This document shows positions 18,333-27,284 of a stretch of DNA of 64,000 nucleotides, one piece after another. The stretch comes from Micromonospora violae. GTDB taxonomy: Bacteria; Actinomycetota; Actinomycetes; Mycobacteriales; Micromonosporaceae. Numbering within the stretch: position 1 is the stretch's first letter; the number at the start of each line of letters is the position of its first letter. Location: positions 6,200,001-6,264,000 of the forward strand of contig NZ_SHKK01000001.1 in NCBI RefSeq assembly GCF_004217135.1. The letters are read 5' to 3'. Below the pieces are notes generated by a model. The model saw nothing but the letters and a program-made list of their open reading frames with translations. It was not told the DNA's origin and did not search any database. The translations under genes and the position numbers were made by a program.

Positions 18333-19181
18333 ATGACCACATCTGCCCTGTCCTACGAGGTATTCGTCTCAGACGGCCCGATGCGAGCCGGTGATCGGCG
18401 CATGCCGGACGGGTCGCGGCTCTACGGGAGCCCGGTCGCGTCCACGTTGATCTTCGGGGCCGAGGAGGCCCTTCTCGTGGACCCACCCTTCACCCACGAG
18501 CAGATCGCGAAGGTGGGCGACTGGATCGCCCAGTCGGGTAAGCGGCTGACGTACATCTACGCCACCCACGGGCACGGCGACCACTGGTTCGGTGCGGCTG
18601 AGCTGGTCAAGCGCTTCCCCGGTGCCGTCACCTACGCGACGCCCGGCACCATCGAGGTCATGCACCAGCAGGCCACGGTTGGCCGGAGTGAGGTGTTCGA
18701 CCGGGATTTCCCCGGCCTGATCCCGGAGTCGCCGGTTGACGCGGTGCCCGTGCCGGCCGAAGGGTTCCTGCTGGAGGGCAACCTCATCCAGCCCGTCGAG
18801 ACCGGGCACACCGACACCGACCGGTCCACCGTGCTGCACGTCCCGTCGATCGGCCTGGTGGTCGCCGGTGACGTCGTCTACAACGGGGTTCACCAGTACA
18901 TCTCGGAGAGCGCCAACGGGGGCCTGCGGCAGTGGCTCGACGCCCTCGACCGCGTCGAGGCGCTCGCACCCCGCGCAGTCGTCGCCAGCCACAAGAACCG
19001 GGACCTCCCCGACGACCCGGCCAGCATCGACGAGACCCGGCAGTACCTGCTGAACGTGGAGCGGCTGTTGGCCGAGAAGCAGACCGCCCGCGAGTTCTTC
19101 GACGAGATCGTGCGACTCTACCCAGACCGGCTCAATCCGGGACCGGCATGGTACGGGGCGCTTGCCCTGCTCGGGAAGTGA
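18333..19181 (+). CDS. MBL-fold metallo-hydrolase
   Basis: 282 residues. The metal-binding motif ATHGHGDHWFG has His79, His81, Asp83 and His84. The further ligand positions appear in ETGHTDTDRS, VAGDVVYNG and VASHKN. It is a metallo-beta-lactamase-fold hydrolase, probably acting on a small ester, lactone or thioester; the substrate cannot be named. GGAGGAGGA sits just upstream of the ATG. The CGNR gene follows 4 nt later and is probably co-transcribed. Confidence 0.92.
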   Translation: MTTSALSYEVFVSDGPMRAGDRRMPDGSRLYGSPVASTLIFGAEEALLVDPPFTHEQIAKVGDWIAQSGKRLTYIYATHGHGDHWFGAAELVKRFPGAVTYATPGTIEVMHQQATVGRSEVFDRDFPGLIPESPVDAVPVPAEGFLLEGNLIQPVETGHTDTDRSTVLHVPSIGLVVAGDVVYNGVHQYISESANGGLRQWLDALDRVEALAPRAVVASHKNRDLPDDPASIDETRQYLLNVERLLAEKQTAREFFDEIVRLYPDRLNPGPAWYGALALLGK

Positions 19182-19185
19182 GCTG

Positions 19186-19845
19186 ATGGTGCCTTCGATC
19201 CCCGACCACCCGGCAGATGTGGTGGTCGGGTCGTGGCCTGCCACCGCGAGGTACGACCTGGACGCCGCCCCAGGCAGCCTCGGGCTCGTTCAGGATCTGC
19301 TCAACACGATCTCGGCCGGCGCGCCACGGCAACCGGACCTCCTCGACGATCTGGGCAGCGCCACGGAGTGGGCACGGCTGGCCGTCGCGCAGTGGTCGAC
19401 GGCCACCGGGCGGCCGGCACCCGACGTCCCACTCGATCCGGCGGGGCTCCGGGCGCTGCGGATCCTCCGCGAGGAGTTGCTGGACGGGATCGACAGCAGG
19501 TTGCGCGGCACGCCGGACCTCGGGCAGTCCGCCGAGGCGTCGGACCGGGTTCCGGCCGGAACCCGTGCCACCGAGGCCACGCTCCGGCTCGACCGGGACG
19601 GGTCCGTCCACCTCGACCCGGCGGGGATTGGGGCCGATCTGCTGATCTCGCTCATCCTCGCCGGGTTGTTCGAGGCGCAGCTCGCCGACGTCGGGCGGCG
19701 GATCAAGACCTGCCGAAACCCCCGCTGCCGGGTGGCGTTCTACGACCGCTCCCGCAACAACAGCGGGGTCTGGCACTCCGTACGCGTCTGTGGGCACCCG
19801 ACCAACCTGCGCGCCCACCGGGCGCGCCAACGGCAGGTGGACTGA
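19186..19845 (+). CDS. ABATE/CGNR zinc-finger transcription regulator, variant
   Basis: 219 residues. An N-terminal ABATE-like helical domain is followed by a C-terminal zinc-finger segment, KTCRNPRCRVAFYDRSRNNS, then VCGHPTNLRAHRAR. The usual signature CGNRAK reads CGHPTN here, but the four Cys/His-type ligands (CxxxxC...C) are kept apart from that change. Family members are putative stress-response regulators. The start follows the MBL gene by 4 nt. It converges with the zinc-finger membrane protein gene, with only 3 nt between them. Confidence 0.85.
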   Translation: MVPSIPDHPADVVVGSWPATARYDLDAAPGSLGLVQDLLNTISAGAPRQPDLLDDLGSATEWARLAVAQWSTATGRPAPDVPLDPAGLRALRILREELLDGIDSRLRGTPDLGQSAEASDRVPAGTRATEATLRLDRDGSVHLDPAGIGADLLISLILAGLFEAQLADVGRRIKTCRNPRCRVAFYDRSRNNSGVWHSVRVCGHPTNLRAHRARQRQVD

Positions 19846-19848
19846 CGG

Positions 19849-20736
19849 TCAGGCGGCCCGGCGCTCGTCGCCCTGCCCGGTGCGGGGCCGACCGCTGTGC
19901 GCTGCCGGAGCGGCGTACCGGTCGGCGGCCTGCGCCGGGTACGACTCGGGGCGTACCACCCGCAGCGGCCGGTCCACCTCGTCGGACCCGAACCGCCAGC
20001 GGGAAGGTGTCGGCTGCCGTTGCGGTGCCGGCCCACCGGGCCGGAGGCCGGGCCGGGACAGCGCCACAGTGATCAGGTAGCCGACCACCAGGAAGCCGTG
20101 GCTGATCAGCCGCTCGCCGCCCACCGATCCGGTGGCCAGGTCGTTGACCGACAGCAGCAGCAACGTGCCGACGAAAGCGCTGAGCATCGGCAACAGCCCG
20201 GCGGGTGGGCTGCGGCGCAGCGCCACGAAGAGGAAGCCCGCCCCCACTGCCACGTTCCACGCCGCTGACTCGTGCCACAGGTGCTGACCGGTGGGGTGCA
20301 GGTGGTCGGCGTTCGAGCCACGGCCCACCTGGGCCAGGCCGAGCACCAGTTGCACCGCGCCGAGCAGCCCGAGCGCCGACCGCAGGCCGGCGACGAGCGG
20401 ACCACGTCCGAACGCCGCGCGCAGGCCGGCGAGCGACCCACCACGCCCGAACGCCGGGCGCAGCCCGGTCGCCAACCGACCTCGGCCGGTCAGCCGCCGC
20501 CACCACGACCCACGGGCCGGCGTCGCCGCGGCGGCGGCCAGGATCGCCTCCGTCCGGTCGGGTACCTCAACAACCAACCGGGTACGAACCCGACGGGTCA
20601 CCGCGGTCGCCGCCGTGAACCAGGCCCGGCACTCGGCACACCCGTCGAGGTGCCCCTGCGCCGCCGTCAGTTCGGCGGCGGTCTCCTCCCCGTCCAACTG
20701 CGTGGACAGGACCTCCCGCCACTGCTCACACCCCAT
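19849..20736 (-). CDS. Zinc-finger (anti-sigma-like) membrane protein
   Basis: 295 residues. The N-terminus holds a ZAS-type motif HLDGCAEC (HxxxCxxC, about residue 29), as in zf-HC2 anti-sigma factors. A linker with three degenerate repeats of about 13 residues (GLRPAFGRG, GLRAAFGRG, GLRSALG) follows. Then come four predicted membrane helices (about 125-235) and a cytoplasmic basic tail. No sigma gene is adjacent, so its partner is unknown. It is divergent from the methylase gene at 20809, across a 72-bp gap. Confidence 0.8.
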   Translation of the reverse strand: MGCEQWREVLSTQLDGEETAAELTAAQGHLDGCAECRAWFTAATAVTRRVRTRLVVEVPDRTEAILAAAAATPARGSWWRRLTGRGRLATGLRPAFGRGGSLAGLRAAFGRGPLVAGLRSALGLLGAVQLVLGLAQVGRGSNADHLHPTGQHLWHESAAWNVAVGAGFLFVALRRSPPAGLLPMLSAFVGTLLLLSVNDLATGSVGGERLISHGFLVVGYLITVALSRPGLRPGGPAPQRQPTPSRWRFGSDEVDRPLRVVRPESYPAQAADRYAAPAAHSGRPRTGQGDERRAA

Positions 20737-20808
20737 GTATCGGTAGTCGCTCGGGCAGCCGCTCCGGTTCCCGGCGACCGTGACTGGTTGTGGAATACTC
20801 GCCGGATC

Positions 20809-21849
20809 ATGACGCGTTACGGCCTGCTGATCCTGCCCGCCACCAACCGGGTGTACGCCCGCGCCGCCATCGACCTCACCCGGGCCGAGCTGGAGATCTT
20901 CGGCCGCTCGGCGCTGGACGGCCGGATCGGCGAGCTGGACACCGAGGTCGTCGGCGGGGCGTCCTACGTCACGTTCACGGGCGACGGGCTGACCGAGCGT
21001 GACCTGTCCGTGCTGGGCAACCTCTCCGCCGGGTACGCGCTCTTCGAGATTGTCGGTGCGCTGCTGCGGCCGGTCGAGTGGAGTCGACTGGACCGCTACG
21101 ACGACGACCTGCTCACCATCCAGAAGTACCCGGGCAAGACCAACGAGCAGTTCACCAAGCTGCTGCTCAACGTCACCCTGCTCGCCTCGGACTGGGCCAC
21201 CGAGATGACCAGCCGCCGGTTTCGGGTGCTCGACCCGCTCTGCGGTCGGGGCACCACCCTCAACCAGGCGCTGATGTACGGCTTCGACGCCGCCGGGGTG
21301 GAGCGCGACCAGAAGGACGTCGAGGCGTACCGGGCGTTCATCACCACCTGGCTGAAGCAGAAGCGGGTCAAGCACCGGGTGCTGGAGTCGGGGCCGGTGC
21401 GGCGGGAGCGCAAGGTGGTCGGTCGGCGGGTACGGATCGAGCTGGCGCCGACCCGTGAGGAGCACAAGGCCGGCCAGACGCAGCTGCTGGACGTGGTCAA
21501 CGCCGACACCGCCCGCTCGGGGGAGTTCTTCCGCCCGGAGACCGTGGACCTGGTCGTCGCCGATACCCCGTACGGCGTGCAGCACGGCAGTCGTACCGCT
21601 GGGCAGGGGTTGGCCCGCGACCCGCTGGCGCTGCTCGCGGACGCCGCGCCGGTCTGGGCCCGGGTGTTGCGCCCCGGCGGCGCGCTCGGGATCTCCTGGA
21701 ACACCCACGTCGCCAGCCGGGACGACGCGGCGGCGGCGTTGGCCGACGCCGGCCTGACCGTGGTCGACGAGGAGCCCTACCGCGCGCTGCGGCACCGGGT
21801 GGACCAGTCGATCATGCGGGACGTGCTGGTGGCCCGCCGCTCGGCCTGA
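20809..21849 (+). CDS. Trm11-like RNA methyltransferase (UPF0020 family)
   Basis: 346 residues. The N-terminal part resembles a THUMP-like or substrate-binding module. The SAM-binding motif is RVLDPLCGRGTTLNQAL (about residue 140), and the catalytic loop reads VADTPYGVQHG, where DTPY replaces the usual DPPY. It probably methylates the N2 of a guanine in tRNA, as Trm11/Trm14 proteins do; this is family inference. It is a single-gene unit. Confidence 0.85.
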   Translation: MTRYGLLILPATNRVYARAAIDLTRAELEIFGRSALDGRIGELDTEVVGGASYVTFTGDGLTERDLSVLGNLSAGYALFEIVGALLRPVEWSRLDRYDDDLLTIQKYPGKTNEQFTKLLLNVTLLASDWATEMTSRRFRVLDPLCGRGTTLNQALMYGFDAAGVERDQKDVEAYRAFITTWLKQKRVKHRVLESGPVRRERKVVGRRVRIELAPTREEHKAGQTQLLDVVNADTARSGEFFRPETVDLVVADTPYGVQHGSRTAGQGLARDPLALLADAAPVWARVLRPGGALGISWNTHVASRDDAAAALADAGLTVVDEEPYRALRHRVDQSIMRDVLVARRSA

Positions 21850-21922
21850 AACGGCCTGGCACGTCCGCTCTGCCGCGCCGGGTGCGACCCACCCGGGTCG
21901 CGCCCGGTCCCTCCCGTCCTCC

Positions 21923-22054
21923 CTTTGCTCTGCACCCGCCGAGGCGACGCTCACGCTCGGTAGCCGGGTAGCTGGCGCCTCCGCAGCTCTGCACCCGCCG
22001 AGGCGACGCTTACGCTGCGCCGGGCGCTGGTGCCTCCGCAGGTGCAGAGCAAAG
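21923..22054. repeat. Inverted-repeat-bounded element with internal direct repeats
   Basis: The ends are CTTTGCTCTGCACC (21923-21936) and GGTGCAGAGCAAAG (22041-22054), exact 14-bp inverted repeats. Inside, the sequence CTCTGCACCCGCCGAGGCGACG occurs twice (from 21928 and 21987), and a CGCCTCCGCAG / TGCCTCCGCAG pair also recurs. It is noncoding. The layout is that of a small palindromic mobile element (MITE/REP-like), though no transposase is nearby. Confidence 0.6.
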
Positions 22055-22198
22055 GGGCGGGCACACGCCCTTGACCCCGCGGACCAACCGCCGGCCTGTG
22101 CCGCATTTCACCTGTTCAGTGGGCAGGTGTGAAAACCACGTCAAGAAACGGTTCGCCGCCGTCATGGTCGCGTTATGACCTCTGCCGGCCGGCGGGTG

Positions 22199-22260
22199 GC
22201 GGGGCTTTGATTGCCCCGCGCGACCGGAAGGCGGTCGCGACGAACCTTTCCGGTATGAGG
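22199..22260 (+). promoter_or_regulatory. Structured 5' leader of the kdp operon
   Basis: Hairpin 1 pairs 22199-22205 with 22213-22219. Hairpin 2 pairs CGCGACCG (22219-22226) with CGGTCGCG (22232-22239) over a 5-nt loop. An alternative stem pairs ACCGGAA (22223-22229) with TTCCGGT (22248-22254) and excludes hairpin 2. The alternative ends 2 nt before the GAGGA ribosome site of the first ORF. This is the shape of a switchable leader, but no known riboswitch consensus was recognised by eye. Confidence 0.4.
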
Positions 22261-22267
22261 AGTCAGC

Positions 22268-22351
22268 GTGTCTGACGTGGTGTTCGTGATCCTGACGGTG
22301 GCGCTGTTCGCAGCGCTCGCCCTGGTGATCCGGGCGGTGGAGAAGCTGTGA
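22268..22351 (+). CDS. 27-residue membrane peptide ahead of kdpF
   Basis: A GTG start, 6 nt after GAGGA, opens a 27-residue peptide ([20 protein letters not shown], then IRAVEKL). It is one membrane helix with a short charged C-terminus. Its stop overlaps the kdpF start by 4 nt (GTGA), so it is coupled to kdpF and probably is translated. It resembles KdpF in size and form and may be a second KdpF-like stabilising peptide. That role is inference. Confidence 0.7.
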   Translation: MSDVVFVILTVALFAALALVIRAVEKL

Positions 22352-22437
22352 ACGCGGTCAACGCCGTCGGTCTGGTGCTCGCGATCGTCCTGGGCGCCTT
22401 CCTGGTGTTCGCCCTGTTGTTTCCGGAGCGTTTCTGA
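22348..22437 (+). CDS. kdpF: KdpF small subunit of the potassium-transporting ATPase
   Basis: 29 residues from a GTG start: a single hydrophobic helix ending LLFPERF, the usual KdpF tail. KdpF stabilises the KdpABC complex in the membrane. It is coupled to the peptide upstream (GTGA) and to kdpA downstream, whose ATG overlaps its stop by one base (TGATG). Confidence 0.88.
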   Translation: MNAVNAVGLVLAIVLGAFLVFALLFPERF

Positions 22438-24092
22438 TGACCATGACAACAGCGGGCGTCATCTTCGTGCTGACCCTGGTGGCGGCCCTCGTCGCCAGCT
22501 ACAAGCCGTTCGGCGACTACATGTTCCGGGCGGTCGCCGGCACCAAGCAGTCGCGGGTCGAGCGGGGCATCTACCGACTGGTCGGGGTGAACCCGGCCGC
22601 CGAGCAGACCTGGGGCGTGTACGCCCGCAGCGTGCTGGCGTTCTCCGCGATCTCGATCCTGTTTCTGTACCTGTTCCAGCGGGTGCAGAACCACCTGTGG
22701 CTGTCGCTGGGGTTCGACCCGGTGGTGCCGCACGGCGCGTGGAACACTGCCGTCTCGTTCGTGACCAACACGAACTGGCAGTCGTACTCGGGTGAGTCGA
22801 CGATGGGCCACCTGGTGCAGATGGCCGGCCTGGCGGTGCAGAACTTCGTCTCCGCGGCGGTCGGCATCGCGGTGGCGGTCGCGCTGGTACGCGGCTTCGC
22901 CCGCAGCCGCACCGGGCAGCTCGGCAACTTCTGGGTCGACCTGACCCGGATCGTGCTGCGGATCCTGCTGCCGATCGCGGTGCTCGGCGCCATCGTGCTG
23001 ATGATCGGCGGGGCGGTGCAGAACCTCGACGGCGGCACCGACGTGAGCACGCTGACCGGCGGCACCCAGACCATCACCGGCGGCCCGGTGGCCAGCCAGG
23101 AGGTCATCAAGGAGCTGGGCACCAACGGTGGCGGCTTCTACAACGTCAACAGCGCCCACCCGTTCGAGAACCCGACCGCGTGGACGAACTGGCTGGAGAT
23201 CTTCCTGATCCTGCTGATCCCGTTCAGCCTGCCCCGGGTGTTCGGCCGGATGGTCGGGCAGAACCGGCAGGGCTACGCCATCGCGGCGGTGATGGGCATC
23301 CTCGCGTTCGCCAGCGTGGTCATCACCAACGTCTTCGAGCTGACCGGCCACGGCACGGTGCCGCAGGCCGTCGGCGCGGCCCTGGAGGGCAAGGAGGTGC
23401 GGTTCGACGTGTCGAACTCGGCCACCTTCGCCGCCGCCACCACACTCACCTCCACCGGCGCGGTGAACTCGTTCCACGACTCGTTCACCTCGCTCGGCGG
23501 CATGATGACGATGGTCAACATGATGCTCGGCGAGGTCGCGCCGGGCGGCACCGGTTCCGGTCTCTACGGCCTGCTCATCCTCGCGGTGATCACGGTCTTC
23601 GTGGCCGGGCTGATGGTGGGCCGCACCCCGGAGTACCTGGGCAAGAAGATCGGGTCGCGCGAGATCAAGTTCGCCTCGCTCTACTTCCTGATCACGCCGA
23701 TTCTGGTGCTCGTCGGCACGGCGGCGGCGTTCGCCACCGGCAACAACACCACGGCGCTCAACGTCGGCCCGCACGGCCTCTCCGAAGTGCTGTACGCGTT
23801 CACCTCGGCCAGCAACAACAACGGCTCCGCCTTCGGCGGCATCACCGTCAACACCACCTGGTGGGACACCGCGCTCGGGCTGTGCATGCTGCTGGGCCGG
23901 TTCCTGCCGCTCATCTTCGTGCTCGCGTTGGCCGGCTCGCTGGCCCGCCAGGCACCCACCCCCGCGTCCGAGGGCACCCTGCCGACCCACCGACCGCTGT
24001 TCATCGGCATGGTCGTCGGCGTCACCGTGGTCCTCGTCGCGCTGACCTTCCTGCCCGCGCTCGCGCTCGGCCCGCTGGCAGAAGGGCTCTGA
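22437..24092 (+). CDS. kdpA: KdpA potassium-binding channel subunit
   Basis: 551 residues, close to the 557 of E. coli KdpA, with about ten membrane helices. Selectivity-filter-type loops are visible: [27 protein letters not shown], and [12 protein letters not shown]. It forms the K+ pore of the KdpFABC high-affinity uptake pump. It is the third ORF of the overlapping kdp operon. Confidence 0.97.
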   Translation: MTMTTAGVIFVLTLVAALVASYKPFGDYMFRAVAGTKQSRVERGIYRLVGVNPAAEQTWGVYARSVLAFSAISILFLYLFQRVQNHLWLSLGFDPVVPHGAWNTAVSFVTNTNWQSYSGESTMGHLVQMAGLAVQNFVSAAVGIAVAVALVRGFARSRTGQLGNFWVDLTRIVLRILLPIAVLGAIVLMIGGAVQNLDGGTDVSTLTGGTQTITGGPVASQEVIKELGTNGGGFYNVNSAHPFENPTAWTNWLEIFLILLIPFSLPRVFGRMVGQNRQGYAIAAVMGILAFASVVITNVFELTGHGTVPQAVGAALEGKEVRFDVSNSATFAAATTLTSTGAVNSFHDSFTSLGGMMTMVNMMLGEVAPGGTGSGLYGLLILAVITVFVAGLMVGRTPEYLGKKIGSREIKFASLYFLITPILVLVGTAAAFATGNNTTALNVGPHGLSEVLYAFTSASNNNGSAFGGITVNTTWWDTALGLCMLLGRFLPLIFVLALAGSLARQAPTPASEGTLPTHRPLFIGMVVGVTVVLVALTFLPALALGPLAEGL

Positions 24093-24112
24093 CCATCATG
24101 AGGAACGAGGAC

Positions 24113-26308
24113 ATGTCCGTCACGTCCGCCCCAACAGAGCAACTTCCCGGTACGCCCGCCACCCAGGGCAACCGGATCGGCGGGGGCCTGCTCGACCCCA
24201 AGCAGTTGATCCGGTCCCTGCCGGACGCGGTACGCAAGCTCAACCCCAGCACGCTGTGGCGCAACCCGGTGATGCTGATCGTGGAGGTCGGCGCGGCTTT
24301 CACCACCGTCCTGGCGGTGACCGATCCGTCGGTGTTCGCCTGGGCGATCACTATCTGGCTCTGGCTGACCGTGATCTTCGCGAACCTGGCCGAGGCGGTC
24401 GCCGAGGGTCGGGGCAAGGCCCAGGCGGCGACCCTGCGGCAGGCGAAGAAGGACACCATCGCCACCCGGCTGATCGACTGGAAGCCGGGCGCGCGGGCCA
24501 ACACCTACCGCGACGAGGCGGTACCCGCGCCCGAGCTGCGGCAGGGCGACATCGTCCTGGTCGAGGCGGGCGGCATCATCCCCGGCGACGGCGACATCGT
24601 CGAGGGCATCGCCAGCGTCGACGAGTCGGCCATCACCGGTGAGTCGGCCCCGGTCATCCGGGAGTCCGGCGGCGACCGCAGCGCGGTCACCGGCGGCACC
24701 AAGGTGCTCTCCGACCAGATCATCGTGAAGATCACCCAGAAGCCGGGGGAGAGCTTCATCGACCGGATGATCGCCCTGGTCGAGGGCGCCAACCGGCAGA
24801 AGACCCCGAACGAGATCGCGCTGAACATCCTGCTCGCCGCGCTCACGATCATCTTCCTGCTGGCCGTGGTCACCCTCCAGCCCCTCGCCATCTTCTCCAA
24901 GGCGTACCAGGCGGCCGCACCGGACAGCGGGGCGATCACCGGCTCCGGTGTGACCGGTGTCGTGCTGATCTCGCTGCTGGTCTGCCTCATCCCCACCACC
25001 ATCGGCGCGCTGCTCTCCGCCATCGGCATCGCCGGCATGGACCGCCTCGTCCAGCGCAACGTCCTGGCCATGAGCGGCCGGGCGGTCGAGGCGGCCGGCG
25101 ACGTCAACACCCTGCTGCTGGACAAGACCGGCACCATCACGCTGGGCAACCGTCAGGCCGCCGAGTTCGTACCCGTCGAGGGGGTCGACGCGGCGACCGT
25201 GGCGGACGCCGCGCAGCTGTCCAGCCTGGCCGACGAGACCCCGGAGGGGCGCTCGGTGGTCGTCCTGGCGAAGAACGAGTTCGGGCTGCGCGAGCGCGAG
25301 CCCGGCGTGATGCCGCACGCCACCTTCGTACCGTTCACCGCGCAGACCCGGATGAGCGGCGTCGACCTCACCCCGGACGCCGGCGTGGACGGCGGCGCGG
25401 TGGGCGCGGCCCGCCGGGTCCGCAAGGGCGCCGCCGCCGCGGTCATGAAGTGGGTACGGGAGAACGGCGGCCACCCGACCGAGCAGGTCGGCGAGATCGT
25501 GGACGCGATCAGCGGTACCGGTGGCACCCCGCTGGTCGTCGCCGAGCACGTGGACGGTGAACCCGCTCGCGCGCTGGGCGTCATCCACCTCAAGGACGTG
25601 GTCAAGTCCGGCATGCGGGAGCGGTTCGACGAGATGCGCCGGATGGGCATCCGGACCGTGATGATCACCGGGGACAACCCGCGTACCGCGAAGGCGATCG
25701 CCGACGAGGCCGGGGTGGACGACTTCCTGGCCGAGGCCACGCCGGAGGACAAGCTCGCGCTGATCAAGCGGGAGCAGGAGGGTGGCCGGCTGGTCGCGAT
25801 GACCGGTGACGGCACCAACGACGCGCCAGCACTCGCGCAGGCCGACGTCGGGGTGGCGATGAACACCGGCACGTCGGCCGCCAAGGAGGCCGGCAACATG
25901 GTCGACCTCGACTCCGACCCGACCAAGCTGATCGAGATCGTGGAAATCGGCAAGCAGTTGCTGATCACCCGTGGCGCGCTGACCACCTTCAGCATCGCCA
26001 ACGACATCGCCAAGTACTTCGCGATCATCCCGGCCATGTTCGCCGGCCTCTACCCGAGCCTGGACGCGCTGAACATCATGCGGCTGTCCAGCCCGGAGTC
26101 GGCGATCCTGTCCGCGGTCATCTTCAACGCCTTGGTGATCATCGCGCTGATCCCGCTCGCCCTGCGCGGTGTGCGGTACCGGCCGAACGCCGCGTCGAAG
26201 CTGCTCAGCCGCAACCTGCTGGTGTACGGGCTGGGCGGCATCGTCGTGCCCTTCATCGGGATCAAAATCATCGACCTGCTCATCCAGTTCATTCCGGGGA
26301 TTTCGTGA
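24113..26308 (+). CDS. kdpB: KdpB P-type ATPase catalytic subunit
   Basis: 731 residues from the ATG at 24113 (an ATG at 24098 would add five residues; GAGGA spacing favours 24113). The phosphorylated Asp is in [14 protein letters not shown] (residue 337). TGES, TGDN and the hinge motif [10 protein letters not shown], with T in place of V as is normal for KdpB, are present. It hydrolyses ATP to drive K+ through KdpA. The N-terminus is longer than in E. coli by a polar segment of about 30 residues. Confidence 0.97.
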   Translation: MSVTSAPTEQLPGTPATQGNRIGGGLLDPKQLIRSLPDAVRKLNPSTLWRNPVMLIVEVGAAFTTVLAVTDPSVFAWAITIWLWLTVIFANLAEAVAEGRGKAQAATLRQAKKDTIATRLIDWKPGARANTYRDEAVPAPELRQGDIVLVEAGGIIPGDGDIVEGIASVDESAITGESAPVIRESGGDRSAVTGGTKVLSDQIIVKITQKPGESFIDRMIALVEGANRQKTPNEIALNILLAALTIIFLLAVVTLQPLAIFSKAYQAAAPDSGAITGSGVTGVVLISLLVCLIPTTIGALLSAIGIAGMDRLVQRNVLAMSGRAVEAAGDVNTLLLDKTGTITLGNRQAAEFVPVEGVDAATVADAAQLSSLADETPEGRSVVVLAKNEFGLREREPGVMPHATFVPFTAQTRMSGVDLTPDAGVDGGAVGAARRVRKGAAAAVMKWVRENGGHPTEQVGEIVDAISGTGGTPLVVAEHVDGEPARALGVIHLKDVVKSGMRERFDEMRRMGIRTVMITGDNPRTAKAIADEAGVDDFLAEATPEDKLALIKREQEGGRLVAMTGDGTNDAPALAQADVGVAMNTGTSAAKEAGNMVDLDSDPTKLIEIVEIGKQLLITRGALTTFSIANDIAKYFAIIPAMFAGLYPSLDALNIMRLSSPESAILSAVIFNALVIIALIPLALRGVRYRPNAASKLLSRNLLVYGLGGIVVPFIGIKIIDLLIQFIPGIS

Positions 26309-27189
26309 TGCGCCTACCCACCTGGATCGCCCAACACCTCGCCGCTCTGCGCGCCGTGCTCGTGTTCACGATGCTGCTCGGGCTGGTCTACCCGCTGGCC
26401 CTGGTCGCGGTCGGTCAACTGCCCGGCCTCCACCACAAGGCCGACGGCTCGCTGATCACCTTGGGTGGGACGACGGTCGGCAGCTCGCTGATCGGCCAGT
26501 CCTTCACGGACGCGGACGGCAACCCCGTCGCCCGCTACTTCCAGTCCCGCCCGTCGGCCGCCGGTGACGGCTACGACCCGACCTCGACCTCGGCCAGCAA
26601 CCTTGGCCCGGAGAGCGTGGTCGACACCATCGCCACCGACCCGGAGGAATCCAGCGAAAGCCTGCTCACCCAGGTCTGCGAACGCAGCAGGGCCGTCGGC
26701 GAGCTCAACGGCGTCGACGGTCGCCGCCCGTACTGCACCGACGACGGGGTGGGCGCCGTGCTCGCGGTCTTCCGCGCCGACGGTCTCACCGGCCCGGTCA
26801 CCCGGGTGGTCAGCGTCAACCAGACCGCCCCGGCGACACCGTTCGTCTCCTCGTACGAGGGGGTGCCGGTGGAGCTGGCCAAGCCCGGCGAGGACTACGT
26901 GGCCGCCGGTGGGCTGGTCACCCCGATCCGGGGCGACGCGCCCGCCGACCCGGCCGTGCCCGCCGACGCGGTCACCGCCAGCGGCAGCGGCCTCGACCCA
27001 CAGATCAGCCCGGCGTACGCCGAGTTGCAGGTCGATCGCGTCGCGCGGGAGCGCGGCGCGGACCCGGCGGCCGTCCGCAAACTGGTGGACGCGCACACCA
27101 CCGGGCGGGCGCTCGGCTTCATGGGCGAGCCGGGGGTGAACGTGCTGGAGCTGAACATCGCACTGGACGAGCAGTTCCCGGCACGCTGA
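26308..27189 (+). CDS. kdpC: KdpC subunit with a long insertion
   Basis: 293 residues, against about 190 in E. coli. The N-terminal helix (12-35), [13 protein letters not shown] (79-91) and the C-terminal part from [18 protein letters not shown] (221) match KdpC. Between about residues 105 and 205 an extra Cys-containing segment is inserted (one Cys near 124, one near 143), which should be extracytoplasmic. KdpC stabilises the KdpB-KdpA complex. The ATG overlaps the kdpB stop by one base. Confidence 0.94.
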   Translation: MRLPTWIAQHLAALRAVLVFTMLLGLVYPLALVAVGQLPGLHHKADGSLITLGGTTVGSSLIGQSFTDADGNPVARYFQSRPSAAGDGYDPTSTSASNLGPESVVDTIATDPEESSESLLTQVCERSRAVGELNGVDGRRPYCTDDGVGAVLAVFRADGLTGPVTRVVSVNQTAPATPFVSSYEGVPVELAKPGEDYVAAGGLVTPIRGDAPADPAVPADAVTASGSGLDPQISPAYAELQVDRVARERGADPAAVRKLVDAHTTGRALGFMGEPGVNVLELNIALDEQFPAR

Positions 27190-27207
27190 GCAGGCCCTGA
27201 GCACGAC

Positions 27208-27246
27208 ACCGGGCGAGACCGTTCCCCTCGAGCGGTCTCGCCCGGT
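27208..27246 (+). terminator. Hairpin between kdpC and kdpD
   Basis: ACCGGGCGAGACCG (27208-27221) and its exact complement (27233-27246) form a 14-bp stem with an 11-nt loop. There is no T-tract. It lies in the 95-nt kdpC-kdpD gap and probably lowers, rather than stops, read-through into the sensor kinase genes, so pump and regulator are made at different levels. Confidence 0.7.
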
Positions 27247-27284
27247 CTCCCGCATCGGCGATCCCCACCAGGAAGGATGTTCCC

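Larger units (their letters stand above)
21850..22267. other. Gap upstream of kdp with repeat element and structured leader
   Basis: 418 bp with no gene. It contains the repeat element at 21923-22054, an imperfect dyad TTTCACCTG/CAGGTGTGAAA near 22106-22135, and the hairpin-rich leader of the kdp operon (22160-22260). The kdp promoter should lie around the dyad, but no clear -10 or -35 stands out. Confidence 0.6.

Noticed and set aside
24098..24112. Upstream ATG for kdpB
   Set aside because: It adds only MRNED; the ATG at 24113 has better placed GAGGA. The difference does not change the protein call.
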